This document shows, one piece after another, positions 12,561-22,978 of a DNA stretch of 64,000 nt; the first letter of the stretch is position 1, and each line of letters opens with the position of its first letter. The notes beneath the pieces were generated by a model, which had not been told where the DNA came from, did no database searches, and was given only the letters and a program-made list of their open reading frames with translations. The stretch comes from Cocos nucifera (lineage: Eukaryota; Streptophyta; Magnoliopsida; Arecales; Arecaceae): positions 248,001 through 312,000 of the forward strand of contig QRFJ01002122.1 in the NCBI GenBank assembly GCA_006176705.1, read 5' to 3'. The translations under genes were made by a program, and so were the position numbers.

Positions 12561-13878
12561 CTTCTAGAGGTATGCTCATTATTGAGTCTAACCTTATGGT
12601 TTCTTCTGCATCCAGTTCGATGCTTGACTTTGGTTTTAGTGCTCATTTGTGCACTTCTATACAGGGTCTTGAGGATAGCAGGAGACTGAGGGATGGCGAG
12701 ATGATTCTACACATCGAAAATGAAGCAAGAGTTGCTGCCGTCGCTGTGGGAACATACCCTCTTCGACTACCATCTGGTTTAGACAATTTTAAAAGACTTT
12801 TATTATGTGCCTGTAGCAAGCAGAAATTTGATTTCTATTTCATGTCTAGTACTAGAAGGCTATATAATTAATTTTCTTAAGGACCATTGTAACATTCTTT
12901 ATGAAAGAAATAAAATTATAAGTGGTTTTCTTATTAACGATCTTTATCAATTACATATTGATGTATCTATTTTCAATATCGAGCAAAATGTGAATGCCAT
13001 GAAATGACCTAGGGATAGTCCAAATGATAGGTATCTATGGCACCTAAGACTAGGTCATATAGCAGAAGATAGGATTAACAAATTGAAGAAAATCGGGCTA
13101 TTGAGTCCATTGACTTCCGAGTCATATCCAATTTATGAATCTTGTCTTCATGGCAAAATGACTAAGCTCCCTTTTGTAGGACATGGGGAAAGGGCCACGG
13201 ATCTTCTTGCCCTAGTACATACTGATGTATGTGGCCCATTTGATGTGCCGACTAGAGGCAACTTTGTCTACTTCATAATCTTTATGGATGATTTATCTAG
13301 GTATGGGTATGTGTATCTTATGAGACACAAGTCTGAAGCTTTTGAAAAAGTTCAAAGAATTCAGACATGAAGTAGAAAAGCAAACTAAAAAATCCATTAA
13401 GATTCTTCGATCAGATCGAGGAGGTGAATACCTTAGTTGAAAATTTTTGGACTATCTTAAGAAAAATGGCATAGTCTCTCAATGGACTCCTACCAGGAAA
13501 TACCTCAACTCAATGGGATTTCAGAATGGAGGAATCGGATCCTATTAGATATGGTTCCGATCCATGATGAGCTTCACAGACCTTCTTGATTTTCTTTGGG
13601 GACACTGTTTGTTAACTACAATATATTTACTGAATAGGGTTCCTTCTAAAATCGTTCCTACCACACCGTATGAGATATGGCATGGTAAGAAATCAAGTCT
13701 GAGTCATCTCAAAATTTGGGGTTGTCCGGCTCATGTCAAAAGACAACAAGCGGACAAGTTAGACTTTAGGTCCTTTAGAGCTCGATTTATAGGATATCCT
13801 AAAGAGTCATTAGGATATTATTTCTACATTCCAGAAGATCACAATGTGATTGTGAGTCGACATGCCATCTTTTCTTGA
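12561..13878 (+). pseudogene. pol: Copia protease and integrase pseudogene
   Basis: Protease region about 12600-12780: the active-site triplet D-S/T-G appears as DFG in SSMLDFGFSAHLC, followed by RRLRDGEM and the VAAVAVGTYPL block. The GAG-pre-integrase domain is at about 13020-13170 (YLWHLRLGHIAEDRINKLKK, ESCLHGKMTKLPF). The integrase core has its first acidic residue in HTDVCGPF (13215) and the MDDLSRYGYVYLMRHKSEAF block. A frameshift near 13340 moves the reading frame. The other frame then carries ILRSDRGGEYLS, with a stop at 13438 before KFLDYLKKNGIVSQ. Beyond lie LLNRVPSK..PTTPYEIWHGKK and LKIWGCPAHVKR up to SRHAIFS. Non-functional. Confidence 0.88.
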
Positions 13879-15637
13879 AAAATAGTTTATTCAAGATAGC
13901 GGCATTAGAAAGCAGATCAAGCTTGATGAGAAAGTCTCACAAGAGCAACGAGCTAAGGACCAAATGGAACCAAATCAGGTTGAGCCAATACAATCACTAC
14001 CTCCTCCACCTCGTAGATCGAAAAGGGTTTTCCATCCTTCTGAGAGATACTTAGGTACTATTTCAGAGGAAGTAGAGAAAATATTCCTCGTAGGTAATGG
14101 GATTCATGGTGATGATCCCAAAACCTATAACGAGGCGATATCGAATATCGACTCTAAAGAAATGGCTAGAGCAATGAAGTCAAGAAATTGACTCGATGCA
14201 CTCAAACCAAGTCTGGACCTTGGTAGATCCACCAGAAGGTATAGTACCTATTGGGTGTAAATGGATCTACAAGAGAAAGATTGGTGCAGATGGAAATGTG
14301 GAGACATTCAAAGCTAGATTAGTGGCAAAAGGTTATAGTCAAGCGAAGGCATTGACTATCAGGATACCTTTTTCATCAGTAGCTATGCTAAAATCCATCC
14401 GCACATTGCTTGTTATTGCTGTCTATTTCGATTATGAAATATGGCAAATGGATACGTAAAAATGGCATTCTTAAATGGATATCTTGAGGAAGATATCTAT
14501 ATGGAACAGCCGTTGGTTTCACATCCAGTGATACTGATCACAAAGTATGCAAGCTGCAAAGGATTCCATATATGGACTTAAGCAAGCATCTCGGAGCTGG
14601 AATACTCATTTTCAATGATGTGATCAAAATTATTTGGTTTCATCAAAGAATGAGGAGGAGCCATGTATCTTCAAAAAGGTCAGTGGGAGCGCTGTTGTCT
14701 TTCCTCGTATTGTACGTGGATGACATCCTCCTTATTGGAAAATGATATTTCCCATGTTGATCATAGTTAAAATTATGGTTATCTAAAGAATTCTCCATGA
14801 AAGACCTAGGAGAAGCATCCTTTATTCTAGAAATTAAGGTCTATAGAGATAGACCGAATAGGATGCTAGGACTTTCACAGAAGATGTACATAGAGGAAGT
14901 ACTAAAGAGGTTTAGTATGGAAAAACTCTAAGAGGGGATTAAGTACCCTTTAGACATGGTAATTATCTTTTCAAGAAGATGTACCCTAGCACACCTGAGG
15001 AAATAGAATGTATGAGCAAGATCCCTTATGCTTCAGCAATAGGGAGCCTCATGTATGCCATGTTATGTATACGACCTGATATAGCCTATGCTATGAGTGT
15101 CACGAGCAGATATCAGTCGAATTCAGATGAAAAATACTGGACTTCTGTGAAATATATCCTTAAGTACTTGAGAAGAACTAAGGATATGTTGTTGATCTTT
15201 GGTAATGGAGAACTCCAAATCTAGGGATATACAGACTCGGATTTTATATCCAATGAGATGATCAAAAGTCGACATCTAGAAGTCTATTTGTGTATAATGA
15301 TGGTGCCGTCAGTTGGAAGAGTTTCAAGCAGACTGTGATAGTGAATTCTACCATGGAAGCAGAATACATCGCTGCGTTAGAAGCTGCGAAGGAGGCATTC
15401 TGGTATAAGAAATTTACCACAGAGATTGAAGTGATGCCATCAGATGCCATTTCTCTATATTGCAATAATAATGGCACCATAGCCCTTACTAAGGAGCCAA
15501 GGTCTTATCAGAAATCCAAGCACATTGAGTGGCGATACCATCTTATTCGTGATTATCTTAAGAAGGGTTACGTCAAGGTCAAGAGAGTCGACTCCGCAGA
15601 CAATGCGGCAGACCTACTTACAAAGTTGTTGGGTTAG
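13879..15637 (+). pseudogene. pol: Copia reverse transcriptase and RNase H pseudogene
   Basis: A linker with PPPPRRSKRVFHPSERYLG (13964-14080) precedes the RT. RT blocks: NQVWTLVDPPEGIVPIGCKW and FKARLVAKGYSQ (14196-14340), IWQMDT (stop and frameshift just after), YGLKQASRSWN (frame-shifted), and the catalytic LYVDDILLIG near 14712. Further blocks are MKDLGEASFILEIK, a GLSQKMYIEEVLKRF stretch and IPYASAIGSLMYAMLCIRPDIAYA (15020-15090). RNase H: VSWKSFKQTVIVNSTMEAEY, then SLYCNNNGTIAL, KSKHIEWRYHLIRD and DNAADLLTKLLG, ending at 15637. The acidic RT pair DD survives, but stops and frameshifts break the frame at least six times. The gene ends about 75 bp before the right LTR, as in other Copia elements. 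Confidence 0.9.
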
Positions 15638-15699
15638 TAGAAGATCGAAACCCATCTTAAGAAGATAGGACTTAGATTTGTAGCCAATTGGCTTTAGGT

Positions 15700-15711
15700 C
15701 AAGTAGGAGTT
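15700..15711 (+). other. Copia polypurine tract
   Basis: AAGTAGGAGTT immediately before the right LTR start TGTTAGATATG; purine-rich and in the expected place for plus-strand priming. Weakly conserved. Confidence 0.55.
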
Positions 15712-18058
15712 TGTTAGATATGTGTGCCCTAGAAAGTCAGAATTGGCTGACACTTATAATACACTTCTAGGAGCAAAATTATAATTTTGACTATAAATAA
15801 TAAAATAAATTATTTTCTATCACAAATGTATATTTAGTATCTGTGATACATCCCTTGAGTTAATGGTAATGATAATTCATATTTTCAAGAGTTGAAAATT
15901 TAAGACATGAATTTTCATTATTAACTCATAAAATGCTCCCGACCGTAGGATCATCATGAGGATGGTGATTGATTCGAAAGGTTGGTGTACAATCGCTTCT
16001 TTATAGTAGATGAGTCTTGAGTCTATGGTGTAGAGACATCAGAGCGAGAGTACAGGTACTCGTTAGAGAATGAGGGCACTGAGCGTGACCACCTCGAGTA
16101 GTCATAAGGAAGTCTACCTTCTCGTCGATGACTGACTCGAAGCTGCAGTGGTGTGTCTGGTTCTTTGACCTGAGGTGCATCGATAGTTCACCTTGAGGGT
16201 GTTATAGTTTGACTACACCATGACTCGGTCTCCTAGCCATTCAGAAATCCTGAGGTGTATGTTGGCTATAGCATGTTCATTGTAGGAATTGGATTGCACC
16301 AAGATGAGAATCTATCTACCTCGGTGGATGAGGAGCAGCCCTATGATGATCATGAGAATCAAGTCCATAAGCCCATGGCCATGGCAGAGAGTGAAATAAT
16401 AGAAAGAGTTTCTATTTAAGATTTTCACATTCGGACTTGAATCGAATGATTAAATCATATGATAGAAATTAGGGTTTGACGAGTTCACCTTAACCCTAAT
16501 CTGATCGGGGCTCAAGATAGAAGAACTTAATCACACAAGGTAGCTGCACCAAGAGGTTCATTTTTAGTTTTGATGGGTTGCCACCATATACTGCTAGGAT
16601 GTCACTGGTGGATTTTGGGAGCAATTAGAATGATTTAGATGATCGATCATTCTAGTTGTTGAATCAGAAGAGTTCTGATCCATCGAAAGGAGTTTCGATG
16701 ATGTCGATGATAGAGATCATGACATATCCCATTACCATACAGAACTGAACCTAACTGGATCACACAAATAAGGGTTTGGATCTGGATATCATCAATTGAA
16801 CTAATCCAGTTCAATTGATTTGAATAAGATTCAATTAGGTTCAAGAAAATCGTGCTAGCACACGATTGAAGCCTAACGTTCTTCTTTTTACCTATCATTA
16901 AAAGTTGTCCTCGACTGAGCCAAAGGAGTTTGTGCTCACTCAGGTACCTTTACCTTGGTCTGACTGAAGCTTGTCCAGGTTAAGAAAAAGAGTTGTCTTA
17001 ATTTATGAGATAAGTTTGAGAGACACCTACCATTCTTTCATCACCTGCTAATTCTTGACTTTGATTTTGGTCAAACGTTGACCTTTGACCACTTGGACAT
17101 CTGCCCATATGTCATGCACCTATTAGAAAGAGTAGATAGGGGCTTTTGTCCCCTCTGCTAGAAATTGGAAAAGAAAGGGGGTGCATTGCCTAGGAAGGTC
17201 GTGCGCCCATGGATAGGGACGCCTGGAGTCCCATACAGATGGGACTCCAGGTTGCTTCTTGGATTCAAACTTAGGTAGGTGACCCTAAAACTATCAGACT
17301 TTGACCAGTCTTAGGCGCCAACTTAAGGATGAATTTGAGAGGGCTTCTCATCTGATTGGATCAGGATGATGTCATCCCACCAATCAGATTTAGATCTGAT
17401 TGCATGAAGCAACGTGATTGGATCGGGGATGATGTGGCACTGCATGGTGCACAGCAGGGTCTATATAAACCTCTGTCTGCGCCTAACTTTTGGAAAGACT
17501 TCTCTCTTTAGCCCATGCCTCCAAGGCTGTCTCCTCTCCCTCCTCCATGCCACCTTCTAGTCCTCTTCTCTCCATCTTTCCACGTCCAAGGAGATTTGGG
17601 CTTCTAGTTTGGTGCGATTCAGGATAAGAGAAAGACTGACGAAAAAGCAAGAAGGCAGCACTGCTGCTAGAGACGACTGTTCAGATCTTCAAAAGAAGTT
17701 TTGAAGATCCTCCAAATCATATCTAGATCTGATTTTGGAGAGATAATTAAGAGAGAAAGAAGATCTTCAGATCTAGTTCCGAGTGGATACCGGTAGAGGC
17801 TAGGCGCTTGCGTGGCTAGATCCAGAACCTCAGAGCAATCAGCAAGAATCATCATACGGATAATATCGGATTATCCAATAAAAGGTACAAAATTAAATCA
17901 AATTTAATTTATCTTTTATTTTATTTATTAGATCTATAAAATTAGATCTAAAATATCTCAGATCTGATCTGAATTTCAAAGAGAAATTTTTGAAATATTT
18001 CTCTTGATCTAATCAGATCTGAACGAACCTGATCCAAAAAATTAAGATTTCTCCTTCA
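15712..18058 (+). repeat. Copia right (3') LTR
   Basis: About 2347 bp, starting TGTTAGATATGTGTGCC and ending TCTCCTTCA, followed by the target duplication GTATC. Retains a TATA-like box at 17462-17469 (CTATATAAACC). Better preserved than the left copy. Confidence 0.95.
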
Positions 18059-18063
18059 GTATC

Positions 18064-19226
18064 AACCTTCTAGATTGAGTGTTTCTTCCATAGACCGAGC
18101 ATGCTAGCTCATCTTTGGTGCTCTAACCTGATATTAGGGCATAGGCTAGAAAGTTATTTATTGTCCACAAAAGCGCTACGCGCATGGAGAATGACTCATT
18201 CAGCAAAGCATCAAAAGTTGGAACACCTTGAATGCTCCATAACTATTTCAGCTCGATAATAAGAGGCTGCAAATAAACATCAACGTCATTACCTACCTCC
18301 ATCAATCCTGAGATGAGCACTGTCATGAAAGCAAAGGATTTTTTCATACATATCCATGGTGGAAGGTTGTAAATATGAATAAATACTGGCCATACACTAT
18401 GAACAGTATTCATATGCTTGAATGGATTGAAATCATCGCACAACAAGCCCAACCTCACATTACATATCTTTTGTGCAAAGTCGGGATGTAATTCATTAAA
18501 CTTCTGCCATGCCTCTCCATCGACTGGATGCCTCAATGCATCATCTTTTGTTCGGTCCTCTTTATGCCATCTCATGTCCTTCGATGTCTTTGCCGACATA
18601 AATAACTTTTGTAGTCTCGAAATCAAAGAAAAGTGCCACATCAACTTTTGAGGTACACGAGTCGATGTGCCATCTTTATTCTATTTCTATCTTGATACAC
18701 CACACCTCGTGCACTCGTTGTGGTTGACATCCCCCTCCCAATAGAGCATGCAATCATTGGGACATGCATGTATTTTGGTATAAGTAAAACCCAGCTATTC
18801 AATAATCTTTGATGCCTCATAATTATTCTTTGGAATTCATGCATCATCCAGAAGAATATCCTCCAAAAGCTCTAGTATGCGGTTCACTCCATTATTATTG
18901 AACCCGTTGGAGCATTTCGCATGATACAATCGGATTAAAAACTCAAGCTTCACCATCTTTTCACATCCGGGATATAATGGAATATTAGCATCCTCCATCA
19001 ACTTGCAGACCTTCTCCACATTCTCACTGTTTGTTATTCGATCAATCACAAGATTAGACATGGACGTAGATGCACCCATACACTTTTTACAAGGTAGGCA
19101 CGATCCATCCATACACTTTCTATAAGGACATTGGATCAGTCCATGATCCCCAAATTTTTCTATAGCATAATCAAAAAATTTTTGAAGTCCAGCCTTATAT
19201 TCTGGTGAGAGCCTACTAAACTTCAT
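18064..19226 (-). pseudogene. CACTA transposase pseudogene, N-terminal part (Transpos_assoc and start of Transposase_21)
   Basis: Met at 19226 opens a Transpos_assoc-like domain (FSRLSPEYKAGLQKFFDYA... LIQCPYRKC, then CLPCKKC; 18837-19226), a Cys-rich DNA-binding region. After a frame change comes a DCPNDCMLYW-like region (about 18700-18790, in a different frame from the called open frames). Transposase_21 follows (18243-18644: RHPVDGEAWQKFNELHPDFA, GLLCDDFNPFKHMNTVHSVW, NLPPWICMK). Further on, FDALLNESFSMRVALLWTIN and LAYALISG run to the Copia junction. Stops include LK*LW near 18252 and G*STK near 18130 (Trp to stop). The same gene continues at 7578 beyond the Copia. Confidence 0.92.
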
Positions 19227-20100
19227 TCACCCGTTATCCATTTTAAAAATGATGATACTGCAAGTAAATCATGTGTGGAACTCAGATTAAATATTATTTT
19301 TAGATATGCAATAAATGCATTCTATCACTAACTAATAGATAAAGATAGGTCCTATCCCATTCAAAAATTATATTAATTCTATAGGTTCATTACAGTAATC
19401 AAATGATATGCAACAGGGATCGAATGAAATTTCGACAGTATTTTTTCTTAGTTCTCCCATGTGGGGAGAATAAAAAGAAAATACTATCCAAAATTTCATT
19501 CAAAATTCTTAGCATATCATTTAATTACTGCAATTACCTATATAATTATTTATAATTTTTAAATTATCCATATTGGATAATCAATTGATCATTATACATA
19601 ATTCTCTAATCCACATAATTATATATAATTGTACGGATGCCGAAGATTATGTACACTAATTAATTGATGGGTCTATCATTATGTAATGCAATAAATAAAA
19701 GCAACAAGATATAAATATCCAAAAAATATTATATAATAGATTCTATAACATGAATTACATTCATAAATAATTAATGATGGCGGCGAGGTCGGATCCCTCT
19801 CTTCCTCTCTTAAGTATAGATCCATCGAATATTCGGATTCGAATCCGATATCAGTAATTAAAATTGGGTTTGGATATGAATATTCAGATTTCGATCTGAA
19901 TCCAATCCATTGATAGATCTAGTCCACAGCCGCTGATATGGCATAGCCCAAGGCTACCGCCACGGTACGGCCCAAAAACTATGGCATGCAGATAATTATA
20001 ATATTTATAATAAATATTTATAATATTTATTATAAATATTTTATAAATTATTATAAATATATATGATTAATAAATAATACTATAAAATTAAAAAAAAATA
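19227..20100. other. 5' flank of the CACTA transposase, non-coding
   Basis: AT-rich, no recognisable gene. Contains an imperfect inverted stretch around AAATTTCGACAGTATTTTTTCTTAG / AAAATACTATCCAAAATTTC (19425-19500) that could fold into a hairpin. Also holds a GC-richer piece near 19920-19980 with ATGGCATAGCCCAAGGC. Probably holds the transposase promoter, but no box can be assigned with confidence. Confidence 0.45.
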
Positions 20101-20119
20101 TACCTATGGCTATAGAGAG

Positions 20120-21120
20120 CGGATCGCACCAAAAGCTCCGAGGGTCATCGGCGATGATGCTAGAGGAGGACGACGGTATTAGAGGTAACCTACGAAATAA
20201 AAGCAAGATAGTGAGATAGAGAAAAGGAGGAAAGAGAGAGAGTAGGGACGACCAGGGATGGGGGTTAGAGAGCACAGTGACGAGGAGGCTGAAGGAGGCT
20301 TCGCACTCGACTGGGGGAGGGTTAGAATGGTGGGGTTTCATGAGGCCGAAGGAGGTGGAGGGGGCTCGTCGGAAGGAGGTTTGGTTTTGCGCTGGGATCA
20401 GAGGAGGATAGAGTGTGGGAGAGGGATTTCACGAGGGACCGATAGAGGGTCAGATGGGGGTTCACCGGAGGGGGGTTCGCTGGGGACCGAGGGAGGGTCA
20501 GAATGGTGGTAGTGGTAGGGGGTGGGATTTCGTGAGAGCTGAAGGAGGGTCGGATGGGGGTTCGTCGCTGGGGGTTCATTAGGGATCGAGGGAGGGTCGG
20601 ATGGAGGGGTGGGGGGGTGTGATTTCGTGGGGGGCCGAGCGAGGGTGCAGGGTTCGCCGGATAGGGGGGTTTCGCGGGGGGGGGGGGGGGGCAAGAGAGG
20701 GTTGGATGGGGGTTCACCGGAGGGGGGTGGGGTTTCGCGAGGGCCGAGTGAGGGTGTAGGGGAGATTTGCTGGAGGGGGGATTTCATGGGGGGCCGAGGG
20801 AGGGTCGGATGGGGTTCGCTGGAGGTGCGGTGTCGCTGGGTGCTAAGGGAGGGTCGGATGGAGGGGTGGGGGTCGAGTGTGTGGTGGTGGGTGGCGCGGG
20901 GGGCGAGGGGCGGCCGAGGATGGAGGGTTGGAGAGGGAGGGGGAAGGAGGGACGGCGTTGGCCGAGGGGGAAGGAGGGGCGACGTCGATCGGGGGAGGAG
21001 GGTCGACGCCGGTCGGGGGGAGGAGAGGCGATGCCGATTGGAGGAGAGGAGGGGCGACATCGGTCGGGGGGGAGGAGCCTCATCGGCGATGAAGAGGAGG
21101 GGGAGAGAGAGAGAGATTGA
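20120..21120. repeat. Strand-asymmetric G-rich tract with imperfect tandem repeats
   Basis: About 1 kb in which the plus strand is extremely G-rich and C-poor. Units like GGACCGAGGGAGGGTCGGATG and GGGGTTCGCCGGAGGGG recur at roughly 45-60 bp spacing. A run of 18 or more G lies near 20674-20692. Later units read GGAGGAGGGGCGACGTCGGTCG. Open frames cross it on both strands, giving Pro/Ser-rich (minus) or Gly/Arg-rich (plus) products with no domain. I treat these as by-products of the repeat. It lies upstream of the transposase, between the gene and the right subterminal array. Confidence 0.85.
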
Positions 21121-21360
21121 CTACGCATGGAAGGAAAGAAAAAATTTGAAAATTTTTAACCTAACCTACGTTAATCATAGATCTACGGCAGCGGTTATCG
21201 AAACTGCTGTCATAGATCTATAGCAGCGATTTTGAGGGAGAGAGAGATTGACTGCGCATGGGAGGAAAGAAAAAATTTAAAAATTTTTAACCAAATCTAC
21301 GGTAATCATAGATCTACGGCAGCAGTTATCGAAACCACTACCGTAGATCTATAGCAGCGA
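21107..21360. repeat. Tandem duplication of about 130 bp
   Basis: Two adjacent copies both run GAGAGAGATTGACT(A/G)CGCATG, GGAAAGAAAAAATTT, AATTTTTAACC, then ATAGATCTACGGCAGC. They bridge the G-rich tract and the right subterminal array. Confidence 0.85.
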
Positions 21361-21530
21361 TTTTTGATAACCGCTGCCATGAATCTACGACAGCGGTTAT
21401 CAAATCACTGTCATAGATTTATGACAGCAGTTATCCAAAATCATTGTCATAGATCTACAACAGTGGTTCTATAACCACTGCCGTAGATCTATAGCAACGA
21501 TTTTTGATAATCACTGTCATAAATAAAAAA
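21170..21530. repeat. Inner right subterminal array of the CACTA element
   Basis: Units ATAGATCTACGGCAGCGGTT and AACCGCTGCCATAGATC in alternating orientation. Same unit family as the left end, but with the spacer ATAGATCTA in place of ATAGGTCCG. Confidence 0.85.
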
Positions 21531-21534
21531 TAAA

Positions 21535-22535
21535 TTTTTTTAATTTTTTTTAAAATATTATATAATTTTAAAATTTAATACCCATCTTTATCATTCATTA
21601 TCTAAATAATTATCATTAGAGTATCGTTACAAAAAATTACCTCGATCCGATGGCCCTAGCTTCATCAATCAAAAAAATTTGATTTCGACGATCACGAATA
21701 ATAATGCGATGACTGATAGATGGAGACCTTCGATCGATCCAAAAATCTGCAACGATGATCTCGATGATATTTTTAGCATACTATCAAAGTTTTACTTCAA
21801 TCGGATATCGTTATCATGTCAATTTAGTATGAAATAATTTCGACCGTTAAATTAGAAATAAACGATCAAACGGCTAAACGGCATTCGATTACAAGATAAT
21901 TTTTTAGTTAAATAATTTTTGTTATAATTTTAATTATTTTATATGATGATGATAGTAAAATTTAAATCATTTTTATATAAATTATTTACGTTAAGCAAGA
22001 TATTGCAAAAGCACGAGCACATGCATATAACAACCAATGGAGTTCAAGAATGGTTATCAGGTGACGTATAGTTCTAAATCATTCTTAGTCTTACGAGTTG
22101 AATTTTATAATCACTATCATAAAAAATGATTAAAGTAGTAGTCAAGATCATTTGTAAAAAAAAATATTTCATAATCGGACACCATTTGATCCTTTGATCA
22201 CTCATTTATCATTTAACGGCCGAAATTAACCTATACTAAATTGACCAAAATAACGATATATCCGATTGAAACTTTGATAACTTTCATAGTATGCTATAAA
22301 CATAACTAAGATCATCGTTGTAGATTTTCGGATCCATCGAAGATCTCCATCTATCAGATCATCGCATCGTCATTTATGGTCGTCGAAATCAAATTTTTTT
22401 GATCGATAAAGTTAAGACCATCAGATCAAGATGATCTTTTGCAATAATACTCTAATAATGATTATTTAGATAATGAACAGTAAAGATGAATATTAAATTT
22501 TAAAATTTATATAATATTTAAAAAAAATATATGAT
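21535..22535. repeat. Long inverted repeat (fold-back) inside the CACTA right end
   Basis: The left arm (about 21535-21905) and right arm (about 22160-22530) are imperfect reverse complements. CAATCGGATATCGTTAT pairs with ATAACGATATATCCGATTG. GATTTCGACGATCACGAA pairs with the arm around TCGTCGAAATCAAATTTTT. TTTTAAAATTTAATA pairs with TATTAAATTTTAAAA. The spacer is about 250 bp. The arms are flanked on both sides by subterminal units, so the whole 21.2-22.97 kb region is roughly palindromic. It could be a nested fold-back element or a duplication-inversion of the CACTA end. Confidence 0.8.
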
Positions 22536-22975
22536 AGTGGTTACAATTAACCACTGTCATAATCAGATTATAGCAGCGATTTCTACTAACCGTTGCTATA
22601 GGTCCGACTTATGGCAGCGGTTATAATGAACCGCTGATATAGATCGACCTATGGTAGTGATTTTTTATAACCGCTGCTATAGGTCCGACCTACGGCAGTA
22701 GTTTTCTTTAACCGCTGCTATATGTCGGACATATAGCAGCGATTACAAGAACTGCTGCCATAGGTTCGACCTAACCACTGCTATAGGTCGATCTATGGTA
22801 GCGATTTCTCTAATCATTGCTATATGTCGGACCTATGGCAGCGGTTACAAGAACCGCTGCCATAGGTCCGATATATAGTAGTGGTTAACGAAAATCACTA
22901 CCGTAGGAGCTATGGCAGTAGTTTCGAAAATCGCTACCATAGTAAGCACTGCCATAAGCCATTTTTGTAGTAGTA
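22536..22975. repeat. Outer right subterminal array and terminus of the CACTA element
   Basis: Units TATGGCAGCGGTTA...AACCGCTGCCATAGGTC in both orientations, ending CCATTTTTGTAGTAGTA. Matches the left array in unit sequence (ATAGGT spacer). Confidence 0.9.
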
Positions 22976-22978
22976 ATA

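Larger units (their letters stand above)
7584..18058 (+). mobile_element. Complete but decayed Ty1/Copia LTR retrotransposon inserted in the CACTA transposase
   Basis: Two direct LTRs (7584-9868 and 15712-18058) with ends TG...CA (left start mutated to TA) surround a primer-binding site, a long leader, and gag, protease, integrase, reverse transcriptase and RNase H remnants in Copia order. The 5 bp flanks are GTGTC (7579-7583) and GTATC (18059-18063), a target duplication with one transition. The interrupted CACTA coding sequence continues on both sides. Many in-frame stops and frameshifts are present. By eye the LTRs differ at roughly one base in ten over the first 260 bases, mostly transitions, so the insertion is old. 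Confidence 0.95.
4525..22975 (-). mobile_element. CACTA (En/Spm) DNA transposon, about 18.45 kb, with TACTA termini
   Basis: The left end reads TACTACTACAAAAAAGGGCT and the right end, reverse-complemented, TACTACTACAAAAATGGCTT. The ends are flanked by the same 3 bp, ATA (4522-4524 and 22976-22978), the target-duplication length of this superfamily. Both ends carry subterminal arrays of the family's typical short inverted units (TATAGCAGCGGTT / AACCGCTGCCATA). Inside is a minus-strand transposase with Transpos_assoc, Transposase_21, DUF4218 and DUF4216 regions. A Copia element (7584-18058) is inserted in that gene; without it the element is about 8 kb. The transposase has many stops, so the copy is non-autonomous. 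Canonical elements start CACTA; here both ends have T at the first base. Confidence 0.92.

Noticed and set aside
20398..21060. 220-residue Pro/Ser-rich minus-strand frame, extensin-like at first sight
   Set aside because: Produced by the G-rich repeat; frames are open on both strands and in several phases, no signal peptide or SPPPP(Y) pattern.
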